Of a stretch of 64,000 nt of DNA, positions 32,941 through 41,506 are shown in pieces (position 1 is the stretch's first letter; each line of letters begins with the position of its first letter). The DNA is from Kitasatospora cineracea (GTDB lineage: Bacteria > Actinomycetota > Actinomycetes > Streptomycetales > Streptomycetaceae). The DNA lies in NCBI RefSeq assembly GCF_003751605.1, contig NZ_RJVJ01000001.1, positions 1,054,001 through 1,118,000 on the forward strand, written 5' to 3'. The notes under the pieces are model-generated. The model was not told the DNA's origin. It saw only the letters and a list, made by a program, of their open reading frames with translations, and did not search any database. The translations under genes were made by a program, and so were the position numbers.

Positions 32941-34707
32941 TCAGGCGAGCTGGGCGGCCTGCAGGCCCGCGTAGGGGCCGCCGGTGCGCAGGAGTTCGGT
33001 GTGCGAGCCGATCTCGGCGATCCGGCCGTCGTGCATGACGACGATCCGGTCGGCGCCGCGGATGGTGGACAGGCGGTGGGCGACGACGAAGACGGTGCGG
33101 CCGCGGACCAGCCGGGCCAGGGCCTGCTGGACCAGCGCCTCGGAGCGGGAGTCGAGGGCGGAGGTGGCCTCGTCGAGGATCAGGATGCGCGGGTCGCGGA
33201 TCAGGGCGCGGGCGATGGCCAGGCGCTGCTTCTGGCCGCCGGACAGCCGGGCGCCGCGTTCGCCGACCACGGTGTCGAGGCCGTCGGGGAGGCGGTCGAT
33301 GAACTCCAGGGCGTTGGCGTCGCGCAGGGCGGTCAGGACGGTCTCCTCGGGGACGTCCTTCATGCCGTAGGTGACGTTCTCCCGGATGCTGCCCTCGAAC
33401 AGGATGGACTCCTGCGGGACGACGGACAGGAACTTGCGGTAGGAGCGCAGGTCGAGCTCCTCCATGTCGCGGCCGTCGAGCAGGATCCGGCCCTCGGTGG
33501 GGCGCAGGAAGCCGATCACCAGGTTGAGGACGGTGGACTTGCCCGCGCCGGACGCGCCGACCAGGGCGATCGTCTCGCCGGGGCGGACCGAGAGGTCGAA
33601 GCCGGTGACGGACGGGGCGTCCGCGCCGGGGTAGCTGTGGCCGACGCCCCGGAAGTCGATCCGGCCGGTGACGGCGGCGACGTCGGCCTTGCCGGAGTTC
33701 TCCTCCAGGTCGGGGGCCTGGAGGACCTCGCCGGCCGAGCGGACCGAGGCCAGGCCCTTGCCGAGCTGCGGGGTGAGGGTGAGCAGGGTGGTGACGGAGC
33801 CGGTGAGGGAGGAGAAGTAGGCGCTGAGCATGACGACGGCGCCGGGGGTGACGTCCATCCAGCCGTAGTAGGCGACCAGCGCGGAACCGGCCAGGCAGCC
33901 GACGCCGATCGCGTTGAGCAGGATCCAGGACATCGAGCCGAAGCGGCCGTTGAGCAGGTCGAGGCGCAGGCCCTCGTCGAGGACCCGGCCCAGGGTGCGG
34001 TCGACCCGGCGCAGCGCGGTGCGCTCCAGGCCGTGCGCCCGGGTGATCGGGATCAGGGTGGTCATCTCGCCGATGCGGGAGGAGAGTTGCTCGACCTCGC
34101 GGCGGAAGGACTCGTTCTGGCTGCGCAGCCGTTCGCGCAGCCGGACCACCAGCAGGGCGCTGGCGGGGACGAGGACCACGAAGACCGGCAGGAAGGCGGG
34201 GGTCTGGATGGCGATCACGACCAGGCCGCCGAGCAGGGTGGCGATCGCGGCGAGGCCGTTGTCGGCGGTCTGCTGGGAGGCGGTCTCGATGCCCTCGACG
34301 TCGCGGATCACCTTGGCCTGCAGGACGCCGGCGCTGACCCGGGAGTGGTAGCCGATGGAGAGCTGCTGCATCCGGTGGCACAGGGCGGAGCGCAGCCGGG
34401 TGCCCATCCGGCGGATGGAGCCGTGCATCCACTGCACGTACAGCATGTGCAGGGGGAGGTTGAGCAGCAGGATGACCAGCAGGACGGCGGAGTTCCACCA
34501 CAGCACGGACACGTCGCGGTGCTTGACCACGACGTCGACGATGTTGGCGGTGATCAGGGGCAGCAGCCAGACGGGGGCGTGCTTGGCGAAGAAGACGCCG
34601 ACCGCGCCGAGCACCCGGGCGCGGTCGGGCCGGAAGAGGAAGAGCAGGGTGCGGACGGGGTGCTCGCCTCGGTAGCGGTGGCTGAGCGATCCGTCGGGCA
34701 GGGCCAT
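32941..34707 (-). CDS. ABC exporter, fused permease-ATPase
   Basis: 588 residues. Six membrane helices (about 35-320) then the nucleotide-binding domain: Walker A GASGAGKST, Q loop VVPQESILFEG, signature LSGGQKQR, Walker B ILILDEATSALD, and H loop VAHRLST. Half-transporter of the MsbA/LmrA type, expected to dimerise. The substrate is unknown. Confidence 0.94.
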   Translation of the reverse strand: MALPDGSLSHRYRGEHPVRTLLFLFRPDRARVLGAVGVFFAKHAPVWLLPLITANIVDVVVKHRDVSVLWWNSAVLLVILLLNLPLHMLYVQWMHGSIRRMGTRLRSALCHRMQQLSIGYHSRVSAGVLQAKVIRDVEGIETASQQTADNGLAAIATLLGGLVVIAIQTPAFLPVFVVLVPASALLVVRLRERLRSQNESFRREVEQLSSRIGEMTTLIPITRAHGLERTALRRVDRTLGRVLDEGLRLDLLNGRFGSMSWILLNAIGVGCLAGSALVAYYGWMDVTPGAVVMLSAYFSSLTGSVTTLLTLTPQLGKGLASVRSAGEVLQAPDLEENSGKADVAAVTGRIDFRGVGHSYPGADAPSVTGFDLSVRPGETIALVGASGAGKSTVLNLVIGFLRPTEGRILLDGRDMEELDLRSYRKFLSVVPQESILFEGSIRENVTYGMKDVPEETVLTALRDANALEFIDRLPDGLDTVVGERGARLSGGQKQRLAIARALIRDPRILILDEATSALDSRSEALVQQALARLVRGRTVFVVAHRLSTIRGADRIVVMHDGRIAEIGSHTELLRTGGPYAGLQAAQLA

Positions 34708-34842
34708 GGGGGGACTCCAGTGCGGGGTACGAACAGGCGGTGCCGTCCCATCCTTCCAGCGGGCGGGGGCCCGCGGACTGTCCGCAACCGGACAGGGATA
34801 CTCCGTTGCCGGACGACTTTTCGAACCGGTCCGGGTGCGGGT

Positions 34843-34868
34843 GAAACATTGCGGGGCCCTGCGGCGTC
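34843..34868 (+). promoter_or_regulatory. ECF-type promoter upstream of the sigma factor gene
   Basis: GAAAC at 34843-34847, a 17-bp spacer, and CGTC at 34865-34868 (CGTCATA). This matches the general ECF pattern and implies autoregulation. Confidence 0.6.
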
Positions 34869-34900
34869 ATAGGGCGGACCAGGTCGAGGGGAGACGGAAC

Positions 34901-35443
34901 GTGGGCACTGCTGCCGGACGGCGGGCCGCCATGGAGGAGGAGTTCGTCGCGTTCGCCACGGCCCGGTCCGGGCAGCTCTACCGTTCCGCGTACTTCCTCA
35001 CCGGCGGGGACTCCCACCTGTCGGAGGACCTGGTGCAGGACACGCTGGGGCAGATGTACGCGCACTGGCACCGGCTGCACCGGCCGAGCTGGGCCGGCCG
35101 GATCGACAACCCGGCCGGGTACGCGCAGACCGTGCTGGTGCGGGCGTACCTGACGCACCAGCGGCGGCGCAGCAGCAGCGAGCGGCCCAGCCAGGCGCTG
35201 CCGGAGCTCGCCGAGGACGGGCCGGACTCGGCGCTGCGCCTGGCCCTGGTCGAGGCGCTGGCCCAACTGCCGCCGCGGGACCGGGCGGTGGTGGTGCTCA
35301 GGTACTGGGAGGACCGCAGCGTGGAGGAGACCGCGGCGATCGTGAAGGACAGTTCGGCGGCGGTGCGGACCAGGTGCTCGCGGGCGCTGGCCAAGCTGCG
35401 CGGGCTGCTGGGCGGGGACCTGGCGGAACTGGTGGCGCGATGA
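34901..35443 (+). CDS. SigE-family ECF RNA polymerase sigma factor
   Basis: 180 residues from GTG 34901 (GAGGGGAGA upstream). Sigma region 2 is EEEFVAFATARSGQLYRSAYFLTGG...LVQDTLGQMYAHWHRL, and sigma region 4 is ALAQLPPRDRAVVVLRYWEDRSVEETA. It is coupled to the LCP gene by a TGA/ATG overlap. A classical zinc anti-sigma gene is absent; the downstream LCP protein has an N-terminal cytosolic segment that could serve instead (inference). Confidence 0.92.
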   Translation: MGTAAGRRAAMEEEFVAFATARSGQLYRSAYFLTGGDSHLSEDLVQDTLGQMYAHWHRLHRPSWAGRIDNPAGYAQTVLVRAYLTHQRRRSSSERPSQALPELAEDGPDSALRLALVEALAQLPPRDRAVVVLRYWEDRSVEETAAIVKDSSAAVRTRCSRALAKLRGLLGGDLAELVAR

Positions 35444-36756
35444 ACCCGGGGCGCGACGGACGGAGTGGTGCGGTGGACGGCGGGGCGAGCGGCGCGGACG
35501 GCGACCGGGAGGGGGAGTTCGAGGTGCAGTTGGGGGCGGCCTTCGGGCTGACGGGCGGCGGGCCGGGGCCGGAGGTGACGGCCCGGCTGGTCGACGGCGG
35601 GCTGGCGGCCGGCCGGCGGCGCACGCGGGCCAGGCGGCGGCGCACGGTGCTGCTGGCGGGGGCGCTGACCGCGGCGGTCGCGGTCGGGGCGGGGCTGCTG
35701 ACCGCGCCCCGGGACGTGCCCGGGGCGCGGACCCCGGTGGTGGAGCTCGCCCACTCCGGGCCGGACCCGGCGCCGCCGCCGCTGGCCGACGGGGTGACGG
35801 TCCTGCTGGTCGGCACCGACTCCTCGGTCGACGCCCGGGGCGAGCAGGCCCCGGACGGGCTGCGCCACGGCGACCTGCACAGCGGCGGGGCCAACCAACT
35901 GGACGCCACCGACACCGTGATGCTGGTGCACGTCCCGGCGGGCGGCGGCGAGGTGCGGCAGCTCTCGCTGCCCCGGGACGTGCTGGTGCGGGACGGCGAC
36001 GGCCACGAGGTGCCGCTGGGCCACGTCTACCTGGACGCGGAGACCGCCGAGATCCAGCGGCTGGACGCCCAGGGCCTGCCGGCGCCGGAGCTGCGCGAGC
36101 GGGGCCGGGAGGCCGGGCGGCGGGCGCTGTTCCGGGCCGTCGAGGCGCTCACCTCGATCCGGGTCAACCACTACGCGGAACTGTCGATGACCGGCTTCTA
36201 CCGCGCCGCCGAGGCCCTCGGCGGGATCCCGGTCTGCCTGAACCACGCCGTGGACGACCCGGACAGCGGGGCCCGGCTGCCCGCCGGGCGGCAGGACCTG
36301 GGGCCCGCCCAGGCGCTCGCCTTCGTCCGGCAGCGGCACGGCGTCGGCGACGGCTCCGACCTGGGGCGGACCCGGCGCGCCCAGGCGTTCCTGGCCGGCG
36401 TGGTGGAGAAGCTGCGCGGCGGCGGGGTGCTGGCCGACGCGGGGAAGCTCGGCGCGCTGTACCGGTCGCTGGAGGGCGAGTTGGTGGTGGACCAGGACTG
36501 GAGCCCGGTGGACTTCGTCCGCCAGGTCCCGGCGCTGGCCGCGGGGCGCGGCACCCTCAGGACGCTGCCGGTGATGTGGGCGGGCTCCCGGTTGCGGGCG
36601 GTGGAGGGGGCGGCCCGGCAGGTCCTGACCGACGGCGCCGCGGCGTCGGGCGCCCCGTCCGACGCCGCCTCCCCGGAGGCGTCCGGGGCCGGCGCCCTGG
36701 TGGCGGGCCAGGGGCCGGAGCCGGTCGAGCTGGGCGGGGTGCCCTGCGTGGACTGA
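35440..36756 (+). CDS. LCP (LytR-CpsA-Psr) family cell-wall polymer ligase
   Basis: 438 residues. Cytosolic N-terminus of about 65 residues, a basic stop (GRRRTRARRRR) and one membrane helix (about 68-86), then the extracytoplasmic LCP domain: VTVLLVGTDSS, the Asp/Arg pair in DATDTVMLVHV and LSLPRDVLV, RRALFRAVEALTSIRVNHY and the catalytic-site Arg in ALAFVRQRHG. Attaches teichoic acid- or glycan-type polymers to peptidoglycan. Coupled to an ECF sigma gene, which is unusual. Confidence 0.88.
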   Translation: MNPGRDGRSGAVDGGASGADGDREGEFEVQLGAAFGLTGGGPGPEVTARLVDGGLAAGRRRTRARRRRTVLLAGALTAAVAVGAGLLTAPRDVPGARTPVVELAHSGPDPAPPPLADGVTVLLVGTDSSVDARGEQAPDGLRHGDLHSGGANQLDATDTVMLVHVPAGGGEVRQLSLPRDVLVRDGDGHEVPLGHVYLDAETAEIQRLDAQGLPAPELRERGREAGRRALFRAVEALTSIRVNHYAELSMTGFYRAAEALGGIPVCLNHAVDDPDSGARLPAGRQDLGPAQALAFVRQRHGVGDGSDLGRTRRAQAFLAGVVEKLRGGGVLADAGKLGALYRSLEGELVVDQDWSPVDFVRQVPALAAGRGTLRTLPVMWAGSRLRAVEGAARQVLTDGAAASGAPSDAASPEASGAGALVAGQGPEPVELGGVPCVD

Positions 36757-36763
36757 CGGGCCG

Positions 36764-37645
36764 TCAGTCGAGGGCGGTCCAGCCCCAGGGGCGGGGGCCG
36801 TGCTCGCCGAACAGGCAGGCCAGCCGGTAGTCGGCCTGGGCGCGGTGGCGGGGGTCGGCGCCGGACTGCTGGAGGGCGTAGCAGGTGAGCCGGAGTTCGC
36901 GGATGTCGCGGAGCACCGGGTAGCCGGGCCACTCGGTGACGTCGGCGCCGTAGGCCGCGCAGAACGCGGCGTACGTCCGGAGCGGGACGGTGCCGAAGGT
37001 GTGGCGGCCGACGGCGGTGGTGGTCAGGTCCCACTCGGCCGGGCCGAGCGCGGTGCGTTCGAAGTCCAGCAGGTGGGCGGTGGTGGCGGTGACCGCGAGG
37101 TTGCCGCTCCAGGCGTCGCCGTGCACGACGTGCGGCGGCCGGGCGGGGAGCGCGAGTTCGCGCCAGGCGGTGCGCAGGTCGGCGAGGCGGTCGTGCAGGC
37201 GGCGGCGGTCCGGGTCGTCGAGGGCGGCCGCGGCGATCCGCTCCGGGAGCCGGACGAACGGGTCGAGGACGCCCAGCCCGCCCTCCGGCGGGGGCAGCCC
37301 GTGCAGGCGGCGCAGCGCGGCGGCCAACTCGACGGCGGTGCCGGGGCGGTGCGGCGGCAGCTCGTGCCAGAAGGTGGCCGGGCGGCCTCGCACGGCCACC
37401 GGCACCGGCGGGTGACCGAGCGGGCGGACGGCCGGCACCCGGTGCCGGTGCAGCCACCTGGCTACGGTCAACTCGCGTTCGGCGACGTGCAGTTGGCCGG
37501 GCCGGCCGATCCGGGCGACCACCCCCCCGGGCAGCCGCCACAGGGTGTTCTCGCCGGCCCGGATCAGCTCGGCGCCGGCGCTCGGGCGGCCGGCGGCGGC
37601 GCAGGCCTCGGCGAGCAGGGCGGCGGCGGGGCTGCGGCAGTCCAC
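36764..37645 (-). CDS. aminoglycoside-phosphotransferase-fold kinase
   Basis: 293 residues from GTG 37645. Nucleotide part LIRAGENTLWRLPGGVVARIGRP, catalytic loop HVVHGDAWSGNL and metal-binding LLDFERTALGPAEWDL. Many chromosomal members phosphorylate small metabolites rather than antibiotics, so resistance should not be assumed. Convergent with the LCP gene; both stop codons lie within a 19-bp palindrome at 36751-36769. Confidence 0.85.
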   Translation of the reverse strand: MDCRSPAAALLAEACAAAGRPSAGAELIRAGENTLWRLPGGVVARIGRPGQLHVAERELTVARWLHRHRVPAVRPLGHPPVPVAVRGRPATFWHELPPHRPGTAVELAAALRRLHGLPPPEGGLGVLDPFVRLPERIAAAALDDPDRRRLHDRLADLRTAWRELALPARPPHVVHGDAWSGNLAVTATTAHLLDFERTALGPAEWDLTTTAVGRHTFGTVPLRTYAAFCAAYGADVTEWPGYPVLRDIRELRLTCYALQQSGADPRHRAQADYRLACLFGEHGPRPWGWTALD

Positions 37646-37659
37646 GTCTCGGGCTCCCT

Positions 37660-37735
37660 CCGTTCGGCGTTCGGGGGCCGGGGTTCGGCGTGCGGCGTGC
37701 GGAGGCCGGGGTTCGGGGTTCGGGGGCCGCGGCCA
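37660..37735 (+). repeat. degenerate TTCGGGGGCCGGGGTTCGGCG repeats
   Basis: Three to four imperfect copies of TTCGG(C/G)GTTCGGGGGCC/GTGCGGAGGCC just upstream of the kinase start. It is the only feature seen in the first 200 nt of the kinase-chitinase gap. Confidence 0.6.
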
Positions 37736-37867
37736 GTCTGCCCCGCCCGAGGGCGGACGGGAAGGGCGTACGGGGGCACGGCAGGCCGCCCCGGCCGTTC
37801 ACCGCGCTCGCGGCGGGCCGGCCGGCAACTCCCCCGCCCCGGGCGGCGATCGGCGACCCTTCCCGGG

Positions 37868-37902
37868 AGTGGTCCAGACCCTCGCTATTGGTCCAGACCT
37901 AT
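37868..37902. promoter_or_regulatory. two DasR-like operator sites (dre)
   Basis: AGTGGTCCAGACCCTC (37868-37883) and ATTGGTCCAGACCTAT (37887-37902), 19 bp apart. Both resemble the palindromic DasR consensus and the 12-bp direct repeats known in Streptomyces chitinase promoters. They immediately precede the -35 box. Confidence 0.8.
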
Positions 37903-37930
37903 TGACGCCCCTTGCCCCCGCTCCTACGAT
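37902..37930 (+). promoter_or_regulatory. chitinase promoter
   Basis: TTGACG (37902-37907), 17-bp spacer, TACGAT (37925-37930). Start expected near 37937, leaving a leader of about 100 nt. The second DasR-like site touches the -35. Confidence 0.8.
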
Positions 37931-38039
37931 CCGGCTGGGCACAACCCCCCACATGTCCCCACCTCACCCACAGCCGGGCATCGCGCCCCCACAGCGCTGG
38001 TCATGGTCATGACCAGGTGTTCGGCGGGAAGGGATCACG

Positions 38040-39713
38040 ATGTTCCGTCGAAGGTCGTACACGCCCGTGGAGCGCGCCGCCCAGGCGCCCCGGGCCAGCC
38101 ACGCCCGGTCCGGCCCGAGCGCCGCGAAGCGCACGCTGGCCGGCGTCAGCGCCGCCGCCGTGATCGGTGCCGGCCTCGCCGTGGCCGGCTCGGTCACCGC
38201 GTCCGCCGACGTCGCCAACCTGATCGCCAACCCCGGCTTCGAGAGCGGGCTCGCCAACTGGACCTGCACCGGCGGCAGCGCGATCGTCAGCAGCCCCGTG
38301 CACGGCGGCACCGCCGCGCTCCGGGCCACCCCCAGCGGCCAGGACACCGCGCAGTGCTCGCAGACCGTCAGCGTGCAGCCCAACTCGCAGTACACCCTGA
38401 GCGGCTTCGTCCAGGGCAGCTACGTCTACCTCGGCGCCACCGGCACCGGCGTGAACGCCTCCACCTGGGCCCCGGGCAACGCCTCCTACGGCCAGCTCAG
38501 CACCACCTTCTCCACCGGCGCCTCCACCACCTCGGTGACCGTCTTCGTGCACGGCTGGTACGGCCAGCCCGCGTTCTACGCCGACGACCTGGTGCTCAGC
38601 GGCCCCGGCGGCAGCGGCAGCCCGTCGCCCTCCAGCAGCGCGCCCACCTCGCAGCCCCCGACGTCCCAGCCGCCGACGTCCCAGCCGCCCACCTCGCAGC
38701 CCCCGACCTCGCAGCCGCCGACCTCGCAGCCGCCCACCAGCAACCCGCCCGGTGACGCCACCTGCGCGACCAAGCCCCGGCCGGCCGGCAAGGTGCTCCA
38801 GGGCTACTGGGAGAACTGGGACGGCGCCTCCAACGGCGTGCACCCGGGCCTCGGCTGGACCCCGATCACCGACAGCCGGATCGCCCAGCACGGCTACAAC
38901 GTCCTCAACACCGCCTTCCCGGTGATCCTCTCCGACGGCACCGTGCTCTGGCAGGACGGCATGGACACCGGCGTCAAGGTGGCCACCCCCGCCGAGATGT
39001 GCCAGGCCAAGGCCAACGGCGCGACCATCCTGATGTCGATCGGCGGCGCCGCCGCGGGCATCGACCTCAGCTCCTCCGCCGTCGCCGACAAGTTCGTGGC
39101 GACCATCGTGCCGATCCTGAAGAAGTACAACTTCGACGGCATCGACATCGACATCGAGACCGGCCTGTCCGGCAGCGGCAGCATCGGCACGCTGTCCGCC
39201 TCGCAGTCCAACCTGATCCGGATCATCGACGGCGTCCTCGCCCAGATGCCGGCCGGCTTCGGCCTCACCATGGCCCCCGAGACCGCGTACGTCACCGGCG
39301 GCAGCGTCACCTACGGCTCCATCTGGGGCTCGTACCTGCCGATCATCAAGAAGTACGTCGACAACGGCCGGCTCTGGTGGCTGAACATGCAGTACTACAA
39401 CGGCTCCATGTACGGCTGCTCCGGCGACTCCTACTCGGCCGGCACCGTCCAGGGCTTCACCGCCCAGACCACCTGCCTCAACAACGGCCTGACCATCCAG
39501 GGCACCACCATCAAGGTCCCCTACGACAAGCAGGTCCCCGGCCTCCCCGCCCAGCCCGGCGCGGGCGGCGGCTACATGGCCCCCAGCCTGGTCTCCCAGG
39601 CCTACGGCTCCTACAGCGGCCAGCTGAAGGGCCTGATGACCTGGTCCCTCAACTGGGACGGCTCGAAGGGCTGGACCTTCGGCGACAACGTCAAGTCCCT
39701 CCAGGGCCGCTGA
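38040..39713 (+). CDS. secreted GH18 chitinase with N-terminal carbohydrate-binding module
   Basis: 557 residues. Long signal peptide (to about residue 57, TASADVA). A CBM4/9-like beta-sandwich (about 58-190; NLIANPGFESGLANW) is joined by a linker of seven PPTSQ-type repeats (about 200-238) to a GH18 barrel (about 250-557). The catalytic signature is FDGIDIDIE with Glu373, and SIGG and MTWSLNWD segments are present. Hydrolyses chitin outside the cell. Regulated by the DasR-like sites upstream. Confidence 0.95.
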   Translation: MFRRRSYTPVERAAQAPRASHARSGPSAAKRTLAGVSAAAVIGAGLAVAGSVTASADVANLIANPGFESGLANWTCTGGSAIVSSPVHGGTAALRATPSGQDTAQCSQTVSVQPNSQYTLSGFVQGSYVYLGATGTGVNASTWAPGNASYGQLSTTFSTGASTTSVTVFVHGWYGQPAFYADDLVLSGPGGSGSPSPSSSAPTSQPPTSQPPTSQPPTSQPPTSQPPTSQPPTSNPPGDATCATKPRPAGKVLQGYWENWDGASNGVHPGLGWTPITDSRIAQHGYNVLNTAFPVILSDGTVLWQDGMDTGVKVATPAEMCQAKANGATILMSIGGAAAGIDLSSSAVADKFVATIVPILKKYNFDGIDIDIETGLSGSGSIGTLSASQSNLIRIIDGVLAQMPAGFGLTMAPETAYVTGGSVTYGSIWGSYLPIIKKYVDNGRLWWLNMQYYNGSMYGCSGDSYSAGTVQGFTAQTTCLNNGLTIQGTTIKVPYDKQVPGLPAQPGAGGGYMAPSLVSQAYGSYSGQLKGLMTWSLNWDGSKGWTFGDNVKSLQGR

Positions 39714-39745
39714 CACCCCGCCGGCACCGAAGCACCGAAGCACCG

Positions 39746-39782
39746 CAGGGCCCCGGGAGCACCCACCGCTCCCGGGGCCCTG
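39746..39782. terminator. bidirectional terminator hairpin
   Basis: 14-bp perfect stem (CAGGGCCCCGGGAG and complement) with a 9-nt loop, between the convergent chitinase and PIN genes. Confidence 0.85.
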
Positions 39783-39799
39783 CCCGCTCCACTCGGCGG

Positions 39800-40344
39800 T
39801 CAGAGCAGTTTCATCCGACGCACCCATGGCAGGAACCCACCGGACCCGAACGGGTAGCGTGCCCCGGTGTCGACCATCGCGTCGGCGAAGGCGTTCGCTG
39901 CGTACTCGGTGATCCGGCCTTCCCGCAGAGCATCGGCGAGGACCCGAAGCGAACCCTGGACCGGCATCCCGTGTTTCTGGGCAGCCCGGCGGGCATCCGC
40001 ATCGTCGATCACCGCCGTCGCCCCGTGCACCTCGGCCCAGGCGAGGACGGTCGCTTCGCCGTGGTTCGAGCGTTCACCGGAGACCACTTCCATCCAGCGG
40101 ACCAACGCACCGAGTTCGTCGAGGCCGTCCACGTGGACCTTTTCCAGCCAGCCGAGACCCGAAAGATCCAGGTTCGCGTAGACGAGCTCATCAACAACGG
40201 TTGCCGTCGTCACGTTACGGCAGAGGGTCCCCTGCCGTTCCCGAGCGAAGTCGGCCAAGGGTCGATGCGGTCGGCCCTGATCGCGTGAAACAGGGGCGAG
40301 GTGTCCCAGACCAGGATGGACGCACCGGGCGTGGCAGTCGTCAC
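39800..40344 (-). pseudogene. PIN-domain ribonuclease-type toxin, frameshifted
   Basis: Starts at GTG 40344, overlapping the stop of the upstream XRE-ImmA gene by 4 nt. The first 28 codons encode the beginning of a PIN domain (SILVWDTSPLFHAIRADRID, first catalytic Asp). At 40259-40260 the frame shifts by one base and the rest of the domain continues in another frame (LADFARERQGT to the stop at 39800), with the remaining acidic residues in VVDEL, HGEAT and IDDADAR. Uninterrupted, the product would be about 181 residues. Either a real inactivating indel or a sequencing error. Confidence 0.8.
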
Positions 40345-41435
40345 GGGGCGGGTTCCTCCAGCCTGCGCAACGGCAGGTCATCGACGGTGATCGCTCCGTG
40401 CAACAGTTCCACCGCGCGCGGACCGGTCACGTCACCACCGGCCCAGGCGTCGAGGACGGCCTTGCGCCACTGGGGCCCGGTGGTGCCGACGGTCAGGTCT
40501 TCAACCGGCTCCGCCCCGTGCACGGAGAGAAGATCGCCGCGGGTCGGGGTGTCGGCCCGCAACTGGCGTGCCTGTGCGCTCGAAACCAGCCCGAGCCTGG
40601 CGGCCTTGTGCACGACGGCTCCCCACGAGACCCGGTACCGGGCCGCGATCTCGATGAGGAAGGTCCGCGGTCCGACATCCTGTCCTCGGTTCCGCCACTC
40701 CTCCCGGAGGTCCGCGTCCCGGATCAGCAGTTCCTCTGCGAACCGGTCGATGAGTTCTTCCCGTTCGTCCCGGCCGGCCGCCACCGAAAGATCCGAGTGG
40801 TACTCGTCCTGAAGCAGGTGGTGTCCGAGCTCGTGCGCCGCAGTCCAACGACGTCGGCCCGGGGCCGCCCTGCCGCCCACGACAGCCACCCCGAAGCCGT
40901 CGAGAAGCAGGGAGGCCCCCTCTCCCTCCGCGTCAACGCTGAGGAGGTACAACCCGAACTGCTCTGCAACACGTGCGACACCGCCCAGGGGCCCGCCGGG
41001 TCTGCCGATCGTTGCGCGTGCTGCCTGGGCGAGCGCTCCTGGATCGACCAGGCCATCCGGCCTGGTGAGAGCCGGAGGAGGGACGAGGAAACCCTCTCCG
41101 ATCAGCCACTGCGCATCCCGCGCATGTGCTTCGAGAAGGGCATCGAAACGAAATCTGGTGCGGGACGCACCATCCGCGTCCTCATCCAGGCTGTGTCGGC
41201 GCGAGACCAACGGGGCCGGCGGGCGGGTGACGAAGTGCGCAGCAGGAACGCCCAGCGCCTCCGCCAGGCGAAACAGCTCCACGGCAGAAATCTTGCGCTC
41301 GCCGGACTCGATGCGCACCAGCATGGTCCGGTCCAGACCGAGTCGTACGGCAAGCTCTCCCTGGCTCATCCCTGCGGCTCGCCGTGCTTCCGCAACTCGC
41401 TCGCCGATCTCGCTCCAGTTCCCGATCGTCTCCAT
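40341..41435 (-). CDS. XRE HTH - ImmA/IrrE metallopeptidase fusion protein
   Basis: 364 residues. XRE HTH at about 8-65 (AAGMSQGELAVRLGLDRTMLVRIESGERK) and ImmA/IrrE (COG2856) peptidase with HELGH at 201-205. The C-terminal 90 residues end in LRRLEEPAP. Its stop overlaps the start of the PIN gene, so the two form a coupled module of the predicted Xre-COG2856 toxin-antitoxin type. ATG 41435 is preferred because an operator-like palindrome abuts it. Likely antitoxin and autoregulator. Confidence 0.88.
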   Translation of the reverse strand: METIGNWSEIGERVAEARRAAGMSQGELAVRLGLDRTMLVRIESGERKISAVELFRLAEALGVPAAHFVTRPPAPLVSRRHSLDEDADGASRTRFRFDALLEAHARDAQWLIGEGFLVPPPALTRPDGLVDPGALAQAARATIGRPGGPLGGVARVAEQFGLYLLSVDAEGEGASLLLDGFGVAVVGGRAAPGRRRWTAAHELGHHLLQDEYHSDLSVAAGRDEREELIDRFAEELLIRDADLREEWRNRGQDVGPRTFLIEIAARYRVSWGAVVHKAARLGLVSSAQARQLRADTPTRGDLLSVHGAEPVEDLTVGTTGPQWRKAVLDAWAGGDVTGPRAVELLHGAITVDDLPLRRLEEPAP

Positions 41436-41454
41436 GTGTGCGATTTTTGCACAC
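41436..41454. promoter_or_regulatory. operator abutting the XRE-ImmA start codon
   Basis: GTGTGC and GCACAC arms around GATTTTT, directly next to the ATG at 41435. The A/T core is the only AT-rich stretch nearby and may include the -10 of a leaderless message. Likely autorepression site. Confidence 0.7.
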
Positions 41455-41506
41455 CTCGGACGCGAACGCGGACCCTCCCGCCACCGACCAGGGCGCGGTG
41501 CGCTCC

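Noticed and set aside
36764..37645. Aminoglycoside resistance gene
   Set aside because: Only the general kinase fold is supported; no resistance-specific features or neighbours are seen.
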